From assembly GCA_011043895.1 (NCBI GenBank), contig DRBZ01000028.1:1-26228 (forward strand): 26,228 nucleotides of DNA. Direction: 5' to 3'. The DNA comes from Candidatus Cloacimonadota bacterium. GTDB lineage: Bacteria; Cloacimonadota; Cloacimonadia; JGIOTU-2. The position numbers and the translations under genes are program-made. The notes under the pieces were generated by a model. It saw only the letters and a program-made list of their open reading frames with translations, had not been told where the DNA came from and did not search any database. Positions 7,569 to 15,509 of this stretch are shown in pieces (position 1 is the stretch's first letter; each line of letters opens with the position of its first letter).

Positions 7569-9437
7569 ATGCGCAAAAAAGTACAATCGCAAGAAAAGAA
7601 AAAAATCCAGCCAATTTTGTATATCATAGCTGCTCTAATATTCATTAATCCGCTCTTCTTCACTACACAAAAATTATTGTTCTTTCCTGTTAAAATACTT
7701 ATACAACAATTCATCACTATTCTCCTTCTGAGCTTTTTTATTTTTTCGAGAAAATATTCAAATATCAGTATCAAAAACTCCCTGGTCTTCGCTTCATCAT
7801 ACTTAGTGTTTATTGTTTTAAGGATAATTTTTCAAGCCACACCGGCATGGGGATTTGATCAATTTTACTATATTTTTACTTTTTTTACCATATATTTTGT
7901 TTTATCTCAGTTACATTTAAATAAATTTGAAAAGCAATTCCTTGCTCTTACTTTCATCACAAGTTTTCTTTTTTCGATAATTCCGGGAATGATATTCCAA
8001 ATCCAATATACAAATTTTTCTGATTTTAGAAGGCTAGTTCTCGGCTGGGCGAATGCTAACTATCTCGCCAGTTATATGCTTATAATAATCGGTTTTTGCA
8101 TATATGTATGGAAACAAGCTACAAAGAAATGGAAGCGATATCTTTCACTCATAAGTATGATATTGAGTATTATATTTCTTGTATGGACGCAATCGAGGGG
8201 GGCGTTACTCTCATTGGTCATTATCTCTGTATTGTCATTTTTTATACATTCAATAATTAGAAGAAGTAAGAAATTTATTGCAATCTCAAGTATATTATTT
8301 GCGCTTATAATTGTGGGAAGCATTGTTGCTTTTAGATTAGTACGTCCACAAACTGTCATCTTTCGATCTAGAATCTATCAAGCCGATCTATCATATTTGA
8401 AAGACCACTGGTTGATTGGAAGCGGCATTGGAACCTTTATGCATGAGTATCCACAATATCGATTTGTGGACTATAAACTTCTTGGACAAGAGGATGTGAT
8501 ATCCCATGCTCATAATGAGATCATCGAGATCTTTGCAGAATCTGGGATTATTGGATTGATTCTATTCCTGATCTTTCTTTATGCTTTATATAAAAGAGCT
8601 GCTATTCTCTGGAAAGATCAAAATAACTATTTCACGTTAACTGCATGTTTCTCTATCTCATTGCTTCTTTTTCAGAATATGTTCTCTATTACTATGCGAA
8701 TCCCAGCAATACTTTTCTACTTCTTTATACTCGGCGGATTCATATCAGCAGATTATATCGATAAACGTTCTGAACAAAGAAGAACTATTTCGAAATATTA
8801 TGCGATACCCTTGATTGTACTACTCATTATATGTACTTATTTTCAATTAAAAAATATCATTGGATTATCCTATTTCCAGAAGGCAAAAGATCTTCAAGCT
8901 CAACAAGAGGAAGTGTCATATAAAAAAGCAATCATTGAAACTGAAAAAGCATATGAATTTATACCAAATAATACTGAACTTTTATATCAGCAGGGAGTAC
9001 TCTATACTCTTAATCAGGAGCTAATTAAAGCAGAACAATCCTTTGATAGATTGGAAAGATTATCACCATATTATCCGCAACTTCATTTTTGGAAAGGGTA
9101 TATGTATTCGTTAATGGATAAATGGAATAATGCTATAGATGAATATCTTATCGAAATATCACTAAATGAATATCCAAAAGTTTACTTTAATCTCGCGATT
9201 GCATACCATTTCAATCAAGATGAAACAAGTTCAATGGTTTACTTCCTCGAATATATCGAAAAAGTTATCGAAAAAATAGATAAGAATATCATTTTGGAAA
9301 AAAGTGAAATCGTTGAGCAGGAAGAAAAAAATCTCAGATTTGCTTTCTCCCAGCTTGAAAAATTCAATAAAAAAAATCTTAAGCTTCTTAATATATTGCA
9401 GCAATATAAGTCGTATATTTTCAGATTAAATCAATAA
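7569..9437 (+). CDS. O-antigen ligase/polymerase-like membrane protein with C-terminal TPRs
   Basis: A 622-residue polytopic inner-membrane protein of the Wzy/WaaL type (O-antigen ligase or polymerase). About ten or more hydrophobic segments fill residues 15-430. Family signatures are the short T-Q-S-R-G-A-L-L segment near 215 and the periplasmic loop with G-S-G-I-G-T-F followed by H313-A-H315-N-E and a G-I-I-G-L helix, which matches the Wzy_C region. After the last TM (about 415-432) a soluble tail of about 190 residues carries at least three TPR-like helical pairs (Y-Q-Q-G-V-L-Y, F-W-K-G-Y-M-Y, F-N-L-A-I-A-Y). This family transfers or polymerises glycans on lipid carriers at the outer face of the inner membrane; the exact glycan is unknown. 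The ATG has no clear ribosome-binding site and follows a terminator. Next to a PorU-like sortase and a T9SS cargo, ligation of an anchoring lipopolysaccharide is an attractive inference. Confidence 0.8.
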   Translation: MRKKVQSQEKKKIQPILYIIAALIFINPLFFTTQKLLFFPVKILIQQFITILLLSFFIFSRKYSNISIKNSLVFASSYLVFIVLRIIFQATPAWGFDQFYYIFTFFTIYFVLSQLHLNKFEKQFLALTFITSFLFSIIPGMIFQIQYTNFSDFRRLVLGWANANYLASYMLIIIGFCIYVWKQATKKWKRYLSLISMILSIIFLVWTQSRGALLSLVIISVLSFFIHSIIRRSKKFIAISSILFALIIVGSIVAFRLVRPQTVIFRSRIYQADLSYLKDHWLIGSGIGTFMHEYPQYRFVDYKLLGQEDVISHAHNEIIEIFAESGIIGLILFLIFLYALYKRAAILWKDQNNYFTLTACFSISLLLFQNMFSITMRIPAILFYFFILGGFISADYIDKRSEQRRTISKYYAIPLIVLLIICTYFQLKNIIGLSYFQKAKDLQAQQEEVSYKKAIIETEKAYEFIPNNTELLYQQGVLYTLNQELIKAEQSFDRLERLSPYYPQLHFWKGYMYSLMDKWNNAIDEYLIEISLNEYPKVYFNLAIAYHFNQDETSSMVYFLEYIEKVIEKIDKNIILEKSEIVEQEEKNLRFAFSQLEKFNKKNLKLLNILQQYKSYIFRLNQ

Positions 9438-9519
9438 TGGTAGAAAATCAATATTTTTCTTTACGTTACAGAATAGTTATCATTTAAATAGCGATTTTAA
9501 AATTGTTAATAAGGAAGTT

Positions 9520-11160
9520 ATGAAAAAGAAATATGTTGAACTTGTAGAAAAAATTCTCGAGAAGCATCCTGAGCGACAGAAAAAGTTTCTGACAGGCTCT
9601 TCTGAGGTAGTTGATCGATTATATACACCGGAAAATACAGAGCATTTATCCTATGATAAAGATATTGGGTATCCTGGGCTTTATCCCTATACTCGTGGAG
9701 TTCAACCCACCATGTATCGTGGAAGACTCTGGACAATGCGTCAATATGCAGGATTTGGTACTGCGGAAGAGTCTAATAATCGTTATAAATATCTTTTATC
9801 ACAAGGACAGACGGGACTATCAATTGCCTTTGACCTCTGCACTCAAATAGGATATGATTCTGACGATCCAATGAGTGCAGGTGAGGTAGGGAAGGTGGGT
9901 GTAGCAATAGATACTCTTGCTGACATGGAAATTCTGTTTGATGGAATCCCGCTCGATAAAGTATCCACTTCCATGACTATCAATGCACCAGCTGCCATTA
10001 TTCTGGCGATGTACATTGCGGTTGCAGAGAAACAGGGAGTACATCCTGACAAACTAAAGGGAACGATCCAGAATGATATTCTTAAGGAATATATTGCACG
10101 GGGAACCTACATTTTTCCTCCGAAACCGTCGATGCGATTAATAACGAATATTTTTGAGTATTGCTCCAAGAATGTACCTAATTGGAATACAATTTCTGTC
10201 TCGGGTTATCATATCCGCGAAGCTGGTTCCACAGCTGCTCAGGAAATCGCTTTCACACTGGCAGACGGAATTGCGTATGTTCAGGCTGCCATTGATGCAG
10301 GTCTTGAGGTTGATGAGTTTGCTCATCGAATATCTTTCTTTTTTAATGCACACAACGATCTTTTCGAGGAAGTGGCTAAGTTCCGTGCAGCAAGGAAACT
10401 ATGGGCAAAGATAATGAAAGAACGATTTCATGCGCAGAATCCAAAATCAGAGATGTTACGATTCCATACTCAGACAGGTGGTTCGACACTCACTGCACAG
10501 CAACCTGACAACAACATTGTTCGTGTGGCAATTCAAGCACTCTCTGCAGTACTCGGTGGAACGCAATCCCTGCATACAAACTCAAGAGATGAAGCACTAG
10601 CCCTTCCTACAGAAGATTCTGTTCGAATTGCATTACGAACTCAACAGATAATCGGCTATGAGAGTGGGGTAACAAATACTATCGATCCACTTGCTGGATC
10701 ATATTTTGTTGAATCAATGACGCATAAGTTAGAGAAAGAAGCTCAGAACTATATAAAACAGATAGATGACCTTGGCGGGATGGTAGAAGCAATTGAAAAG
10801 GGCTATGTTCAGAAACAAATACAGGATAGTGCTTATACCTATCAAAAGCAGATTGAAAATAATGAAAGAATAATTGTAGGACTAAATAAATTCTCCATGC
10901 AGGAACAAGCTCCAAAAAATCTACTGAAAGTTGACGAAAAAGCTGAGCGATATCAAATCGAAAAATTACATAAAGTGAAAGCAGAAAGAGATAACACAAA
11001 AGTACAGAAAAATCTTGAAGAGATAAGAAAAATTGCGCATACAGATCAAAATCTTCTTCCAGCATTCCTGAATGCAGTTAAAGCATATACAAGTCTTGGT
11101 GAGATTTGTAATGTGTTACGTGAGGAATTTGGAGAATATAACGAACAATTAGTACTTTAG
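9520..11160 (+). CDS. mcmA1: Methylmalonyl-CoA mutase, large (catalytic) subunit
   Basis: A 546-residue TIM-barrel subunit of the adenosylcobalamin-dependent mutase that interconverts succinyl-CoA and (R)-methylmalonyl-CoA in the cytoplasm. Recognisable blocks are P-Y-T-R-G-V-x-P-T-M-Y (56-66), R-Q-Y-A-G-F, G-L-S-I-A-F-D-L, T-I-Q-N-D-I-L-K-E-Y, I-S-V-S-G-Y-H and G-G-T-Q-S-L-H-T-N-S. Aligned by eye to the Propionibacterium enzyme, Tyr76 matches Tyr89 and Arg194 matches Arg207, the residues that hold the substrate carboxylate and that isobutyryl-CoA mutases replace (Phe, Gln); His231 matches catalytic His244. The B12-binding domain is absent here and supplied by the next gene. AAGGAAG precedes the ATG. 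It is the first gene of a catabolic cluster; no epimerase, decarboxylase or MeaB chaperone lies in the window. Confidence 0.95.
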   Translation: MKKKYVELVEKILEKHPERQKKFLTGSSEVVDRLYTPENTEHLSYDKDIGYPGLYPYTRGVQPTMYRGRLWTMRQYAGFGTAEESNNRYKYLLSQGQTGLSIAFDLCTQIGYDSDDPMSAGEVGKVGVAIDTLADMEILFDGIPLDKVSTSMTINAPAAIILAMYIAVAEKQGVHPDKLKGTIQNDILKEYIARGTYIFPPKPSMRLITNIFEYCSKNVPNWNTISVSGYHIREAGSTAAQEIAFTLADGIAYVQAAIDAGLEVDEFAHRISFFFNAHNDLFEEVAKFRAARKLWAKIMKERFHAQNPKSEMLRFHTQTGGSTLTAQQPDNNIVRVAIQALSAVLGGTQSLHTNSRDEALALPTEDSVRIALRTQQIIGYESGVTNTIDPLAGSYFVESMTHKLEKEAQNYIKQIDDLGGMVEAIEKGYVQKQIQDSAYTYQKQIENNERIIVGLNKFSMQEQAPKNLLKVDEKAERYQIEKLHKVKAERDNTKVQKNLEEIRKIAHTDQNLLPAFLNAVKAYTSLGEICNVLREEFGEYNEQLVL

Positions 11161-11175
11161 AGGATTAAACCAATA

Positions 11176-11571
11176 ATGAAAAAGCAAAGAATATTAATCG
11201 CTAAACCAGGTCTCGATGGACATGATAGAGGTGCGAAATTTGTGGCTCGAGCACTTCGAGATGCTGGGTATGAGGTTATCTATACAGGCATTCGTCAGAC
11301 TCCTGAACAAATAGTTGCTTCAGCCATTCAAGAGGATGTGAATTTCCTTGGAATGAGTATCTTATCCGGTGCTCATAATGCTCTATTTAAAAAAGTAATG
11401 GACCTTTTAAAGAATAAAGGAATAGATGATATTACAGTATTTGCAGGTGGAGTAATTCCAGAAGATGATATTCCTTATCTGAAATCACTTGGTGTGAAAG
11501 AAGTATTTACACCCGGAACCACCTCAGAGAAGATCATAGCATTTATAGAAAATAATTCTCAGTCTGATTAA
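11176..11571 (+). CDS. mcmA2: Methylmalonyl-CoA mutase, small cobalamin-binding subunit
   Basis: A 131-residue Rossmann-like B12-binding protein, the size of stand-alone mutase C-terminal domains. The D-x-H-x-x-G cobalamin motif (D-G-H-D-R-G) is near residues 15-20; its histidine coordinates cobalt in base-off B12. It is followed by G-M-S-I-L-S-G-A-H and F-A-G-G-V-I-P-E-D-D, which cradle the nucleotide tail. It starts 15 nt after the large subunit gene, with GAGGA near the overlapping stop, so co-expression as a heteromeric mutase is expected. The split arrangement is known in archaea and some anaerobes. Confidence 0.94.
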   Translation: MKKQRILIAKPGLDGHDRGAKFVARALRDAGYEVIYTGIRQTPEQIVASAIQEDVNFLGMSILSGAHNALFKKVMDLLKNKGIDDITVFAGGVIPEDDIPYLKSLGVKEVFTPGTTSEKIIAFIENNSQSD

Positions 11572-11584
11572 TTAAGGAGCTCGC

Positions 11585-12961
11585 ATGGCAAAATATCCAC
11601 CAGAACCCTTTAAGATTAAGATGGTTGAAACGATAAAACTTCTTGATAGAAAAGAACGAATAAATAAGATTCGAGAAGCAAAATACAATCTATTCAATCT
11701 GAAAGCAGAGGATATCTATATTGATCTCCTGACTGATAGTGGAACTTCTGCCATGAGTGATAATCAATGGGCTGGTATTATGCGTGGTGATGAATCTTAT
11801 GCAGGCAGCAGAAGTTATCAGCATTTTGAAGATTCAATTAAGGATATTTTTGGTTTCAAATTCGTTATACCAACACACCAGGGAAGAGCAGCAGAAGCAT
11901 TACTTTTTTCAAAGATACTCAAACCCGGTGACTATGTTCCAAGCAATATTCATTTTGACACAACTGAAGGAAATATTAGAAATAATGGTGGGATTCCAGT
12001 AAATTGCGTGATTGATGAGGGTTTAGATCCTTCGACAAATTATCCGTTCAAAGGAAATATAGATCTAAATAAACTTCAGCAACTAGTTGATGAAGTTGGT
12101 ATTGAAAAGATCCCAATCGCTATGATCACAATTACAAATAATAGCGGTGGTGGGCAACCTGTCTCACTTGAGAACATAATTGAGGTTTCTAAATTCTGGA
12201 AAAAATACAATGTCCCCTTATTTATTGATGCCTGCCGATATGCTGAGAATTCATATTTCATCAAACAAAGAGAAAAAATTTATCATAATTGGTCGATCAA
12301 AGAAATAGCAAAGAAGATCTTTTCATATGCTGATGGCGCAACGATGTCTGCAAAAAAGGATGCCCTGGTTAATATAGGTGGATTTGTAACACTAAATGAT
12401 GATGAATTAGCAAAAAAAATTACGAGCAATCTCATAATAACTGAAGGATTTCGTACGTATGGTGGTCTCTCAGGTCGTGACCTTGAAGCTGTGGCTATTG
12501 GACTTCAGGAAGGTTTGAATGAAGATTATCTTAAGTATCGAATTGAACAAACCGCATATCTTGGTGAAAGTCTTTTGGAACAAGGAATTCCTATTGTTCA
12601 ACCTCCTGGTGGTCACGCCATCTATTTGGATGCTCGTAACATTTTACCTGATATTCCACAAGAGCATTTTCCTGCTCAAGCACTCGCAGTTGCTTTATAC
12701 ATTGAGGGTGGTATTCGTGGCGTGGAAATTGGCGGTTTGATGTTTGCTTATAAGGATGAAAAAACAGGTGACATGGTGTATCCCAAACTCGAACTTGTAC
12801 GTCTGGCAATTCCACGAAGAGTCTATACACGAGCTCATCTGGATTATGTTGTCGGAATAGCGCGAAAAGTTATGGAAAAAAGAGAGTCATTAAAAGGATA
12901 TAGAATAACCTACCAACCAAGACTACTACGTCATTTTACTGTAGAATTGGAAGAGATTTAA
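11585..12961 (+). CDS. tnaA: Tryptophanase (tryptophan indole-lyase)
   Basis: A 458-residue PLP-dependent beta-eliminating lyase converting L-tryptophan to indole, pyruvate and ammonia. It belongs to the tryptophanase/tyrosine phenol-lyase family over its full length: P-E-P-F-x-I-K, D-I-Y-I-D-L-L-T-D-S-G-T, P-T-H-Q-G-R and S-A-K-K-D-A-L-V, where the second lysine (Lys258) should carry PLP. Three positions separate the two activities, and all are of tryptophanase type: Asp125 in F-D-T-T-E-G (Thr in tyrosine phenol-lyase), Ile382 in V-E-I-G (Arg in the lyase) and His450 in L-R-H-F-T (Phe in the lyase). Strong AAGGAG lies 5 nt before the ATG, 13 nt after the mutase subunit. A tryptophan-fermenting role beside methylmalonyl-CoA metabolism fits an amino-acid-fermenting anaerobe. 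No tnaC-like leader or permease is adjacent. Confidence 0.9.
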   Translation: MAKYPPEPFKIKMVETIKLLDRKERINKIREAKYNLFNLKAEDIYIDLLTDSGTSAMSDNQWAGIMRGDESYAGSRSYQHFEDSIKDIFGFKFVIPTHQGRAAEALLFSKILKPGDYVPSNIHFDTTEGNIRNNGGIPVNCVIDEGLDPSTNYPFKGNIDLNKLQQLVDEVGIEKIPIAMITITNNSGGGQPVSLENIIEVSKFWKKYNVPLFIDACRYAENSYFIKQREKIYHNWSIKEIAKKIFSYADGATMSAKKDALVNIGGFVTLNDDELAKKITSNLIITEGFRTYGGLSGRDLEAVAIGLQEGLNEDYLKYRIEQTAYLGESLLEQGIPIVQPPGGHAIYLDARNILPDIPQEHFPAQALAVALYIEGGIRGVEIGGLMFAYKDEKTGDMVYPKLELVRLAIPRRVYTRAHLDYVVGIARKVMEKRESLKGYRITYQPRLLRHFTVELEEI

Positions 12962-12971
12962 TAGGATTACT

Positions 12972-14201
12972 ATGGGAAAAACAATTATAGAAAAAATAAT
13001 TCAAAACCATGCTAACGAAGAGGTAAAGGCAGGTAGAATAGTCTGGATGAAACTAGACATTCGAACAGCAAGGGATTTTGGTGGACCTAATGTAGTAAAG
13101 AATTTGGAAAAATTTTATCCCAATGCTGAACTTCCTGATAAAGAAAATGTATTCTTCACATTTGATACAGTAGCACCAGCAAAAACAATACCTTATGCGA
13201 ACAATCAGCAGATTTGTCGAGATTATGCACGAAAACAAAGATTAAAAGTTTACGATGTGGATGCAGGGATTGGAACACATATCTTGATGGAAAAAGGGTA
13301 TGCCCGACCTGGGAGAACACTGGTCGGCACAGACAGCCATTTCAATATTCTTGGAGCAGTGAATGCTTTCGGACAGGGTATGGGAGATCAGGATATCGCT
13401 TTTGGTTTTCGTACCGGGAAAACATGGTTTGAAGTTCCTGAAACAATCAAGATAAATCTCACTGGACGATTCTCTTATCCTACTACAGGTAAGGATCTTG
13501 TTCTCTATATTCTTAAGCAGATTGGAAGTAAAGGTGCCCTCGGAAAATGCATTGAATATTATGGTAAGTGTTTGCAGGATTTGAGTTTTGCAGAGTATAT
13601 CACTTTATGCAGCATGATGACAGAAATGGGAGGGATAGTTGCCTATCCAGAACCAAATGAAGCTGTTGCAGAATGGCTGCGACAACGAACTGGAGAAGAA
13701 CCAGAGTTTATCCTTGCAGATTCTGATGCGATATATTCTGATGAATTAACAATCGATGTTACGGATCTTGAACCTCAGATCGCCTATCCCCCTAAGCCAG
13801 ATAATGTAAAAGCAGTAAGTGATCTTAAGGATTTGAAAGTGGATTCTGTTTTTATCGGATCATGCACTAATGGTCGCATCGAAGATATGCGTCAGGTAGC
13901 AGAGATATTAAGGAATAACAAAGTTGCTGATGGTGTGATGCTGAGAATTGTTCCTGCAACCAAAGAAGTGTATGGGCAAATGTTGTCAGAAGGCTTGATA
14001 GAAACTTTTTTCAATGCGGGTGCAATAATCGCAAATCCTGGCTGCGGTGGATGCGCCTCAGGGCAGATCGGAATGACTGGAAAAGGGGAAGTGCAAATTT
14101 CTACATCTAACAGGAATTTCCGCGGAAAACAGGGAGATGGAGAAACATATCTTGCAAGTCCTATCACAGCAGCAAACGCAGCTATCAAAGGAGTTTTATA
14201 G
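12972..14201 (+). CDS. LeuC/aconitase-family hydro-lyase, large [4Fe-4S] subunit
   Basis: A 409-residue protein of the LeuC / homoaconitase / 2,3-dimethylmalate dehydratase branch of the aconitase superfamily, full length for a two-subunit large chain. Iron-sulfur ligands are Cys298 (G-S-C-T-N-G-R) and Cys358/Cys361 (P-G-C-G-G-C). Other family blocks are G-T-D-S-H near 116, G-I-G-T-H, and S-T-S-N-R-N-F-R-G. The Asp-His pair of the canonical D-H-x-x-P-A block is here D65-T66-V-A-P-A-K, so the usual histidine is missing. It stereospecifically isomerises or hydrates a 2-hydroxy-acid, but the substrate cannot be assigned: leucine-pathway neighbours (leuA, leuB) are absent. The gene follows tnaA by 10 nt; its small subunit is encoded 1.3 kb downstream, after an unrelated peptidase. 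Confidence 0.85.
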   Translation: MGKTIIEKIIQNHANEEVKAGRIVWMKLDIRTARDFGGPNVVKNLEKFYPNAELPDKENVFFTFDTVAPAKTIPYANNQQICRDYARKQRLKVYDVDAGIGTHILMEKGYARPGRTLVGTDSHFNILGAVNAFGQGMGDQDIAFGFRTGKTWFEVPETIKINLTGRFSYPTTGKDLVLYILKQIGSKGALGKCIEYYGKCLQDLSFAEYITLCSMMTEMGGIVAYPEPNEAVAEWLRQRTGEEPEFILADSDAIYSDELTIDVTDLEPQIAYPPKPDNVKAVSDLKDLKVDSVFIGSCTNGRIEDMRQVAEILRNNKVADGVMLRIVPATKEVYGQMLSEGLIETFFNAGAIIANPGCGGCASGQIGMTGKGEVQISTSNRNFRGKQGDGETYLASPITAANAAIKGVL

Positions 14202-14208
14202 AATTTCT

Positions 14209-15435
14209 ATGATAAAGAATCTGTTGTTATTGCTGTTTGTAGCTTTTCTTATAACCTTTTGCACCAACAGCGAAACTGTAGTTGAATTAGAACCACCTGA
14301 TCCATATACTCATGTGAAAGGCAAATTAAAAACTGGAAAATCTCTTTATTCAATACTACTTGATAATAATATCTCCTATCAAGATGCATACAAAATAACC
14401 AAGACACTCAATGAATACTTTGACCTTCGTTATTCACACCCGAATGATAGCTTCCACCTAAAAATAGATACACTGGGTGTTGTACAGATCATAGAATATT
14501 ACCCAAATACCATCGAAAAATATATTGTAGCGAGAGATACTTCTGATAATTTTGAGGTATTTCAGGAGAAACTCGTACTGCAACGTGAAGTAAAATTGCT
14601 TACTAAAACCTTGAAATCATCTCTATATGCAACACTTGTGGAAGGTGGGCTTGATCCGCAACTTGTGATGAAGTTCAGCGATATCTTTCAATGGGATATT
14701 GATTTTTTTATTGATCCAAGAGAAGGAGATACATGTTCGATCATTTATGAAGCATTCACTCATAATGATGAGATTCTTAAGTATGGCAACATCCTTGCAG
14801 CATCTTATAAAGGTAAATTATATGATTTGACTGCTTACTTTTTTGATGAACATAATACCGAAGGATATTATTCAAAAAATGGCGAATCATTTCAAAAGGC
14901 ATTTTTACGCTCACCTCTGAATTATTCATATATCAGTTCGTATTTTGGCATGCGGCTGCATCCAATCACAAAGCAAGTTTGGCTGCATAGTGGAGTGGAT
15001 TATGCAGCTCCGCTTGGTACACCTGTAGTTGTATCTGCAAGCGGTACTGTCATTCATAAAGGTTGGAAGGGTGGGCATCCTACTCCAAAAGGATACACCG
15101 GCGGATACGGATATACGGTTGTGGTCAGACATTCAAACGGTTATAAAACCCTTTATGGACATCTTAATTCATATGCAAGAAATCTTTATGTAGGTAAAAA
15201 GGTTGAACAGGGGGAAGTGATAGGATATGTGGGATCAACAGGATGGTCAACAGGTCCACATCTTCATTACACGATCTATCAGCATGACAAACCGATAGAT
15301 CCTTTGAAATTAAATAATGTATCTGGTCCACCCATCCCATCTCACTACATGGATAAATTTACCAAGCATGTTGAGTATTGTGATGAACTGTTCAAGAAAT
15401 CTACCAAAAGTTTTCTTCAATCAATTTTCGGTTAA
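14209..15435 (+). CDS. M23 family metallopeptidase lipoprotein
   Basis: A 408-residue cell-envelope peptidase of the LytM/M23 type, which cleaves peptidoglycan cross-links. I chose ATG 14209 because a hydrophobic signal (M-I-K-N-L-L-L-L-L...) begins exactly there; the longer frame from 14137 would lie inside the preceding gene. Signal residues end at I-T-F-C18, a lipobox-like site with an unusual Phe at -1. Residues 40-110 resemble the LysM/OapA-like N-terminal domain of MepM-type enzymes. The C-terminal domain has all zinc and catalytic motifs: H260-S-G-V-D264, the glycine-rich loop (G-G-Y-G-Y) and H351-L-H353. It should therefore be active rather than a pseudo-enzyme. The start is 7 nt after the large hydro-lyase subunit, with AAAGGAG about 15 nt upstream, so it appears to be part of that transcript. 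Confidence 0.88.
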   Translation: MIKNLLLLLFVAFLITFCTNSETVVELEPPDPYTHVKGKLKTGKSLYSILLDNNISYQDAYKITKTLNEYFDLRYSHPNDSFHLKIDTLGVVQIIEYYPNTIEKYIVARDTSDNFEVFQEKLVLQREVKLLTKTLKSSLYATLVEGGLDPQLVMKFSDIFQWDIDFFIDPREGDTCSIIYEAFTHNDEILKYGNILAASYKGKLYDLTAYFFDEHNTEGYYSKNGESFQKAFLRSPLNYSYISSYFGMRLHPITKQVWLHSGVDYAAPLGTPVVVSASGTVIHKGWKGGHPTPKGYTGGYGYTVVVRHSNGYKTLYGHLNSYARNLYVGKKVEQGEVIGYVGSTGWSTGPHLHYTIYQHDKPIDPLKLNNVSGPPIPSHYMDKFTKHVEYCDELFKKSTKSFLQSIFG

Positions 15436-15509
15436 TTTAATGAGTAATTTATTAATGATTGTAACAAATTGTACGCAAGTAAAAAAATTGACAGTTTCAA
15501 AGGATAATC

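Noticed and set aside
9520..11160. Annotation as isobutyryl-CoA mutase large subunit
   Set aside because: The split subunits allow it, but Tyr and Arg at the substrate-carboxylate positions indicate methylmalonyl-CoA.
11585..12961. Annotation as tyrosine phenol-lyase
   Set aside because: Overall similarity fits both, but Asp125, Ile382 and His450 are the tryptophanase residues at the three discriminating positions.
14137..14208. Longer N-terminus of the M23 peptidase
   Set aside because: It would overlap the preceding gene and bury the signal peptide behind 24 polar residues.
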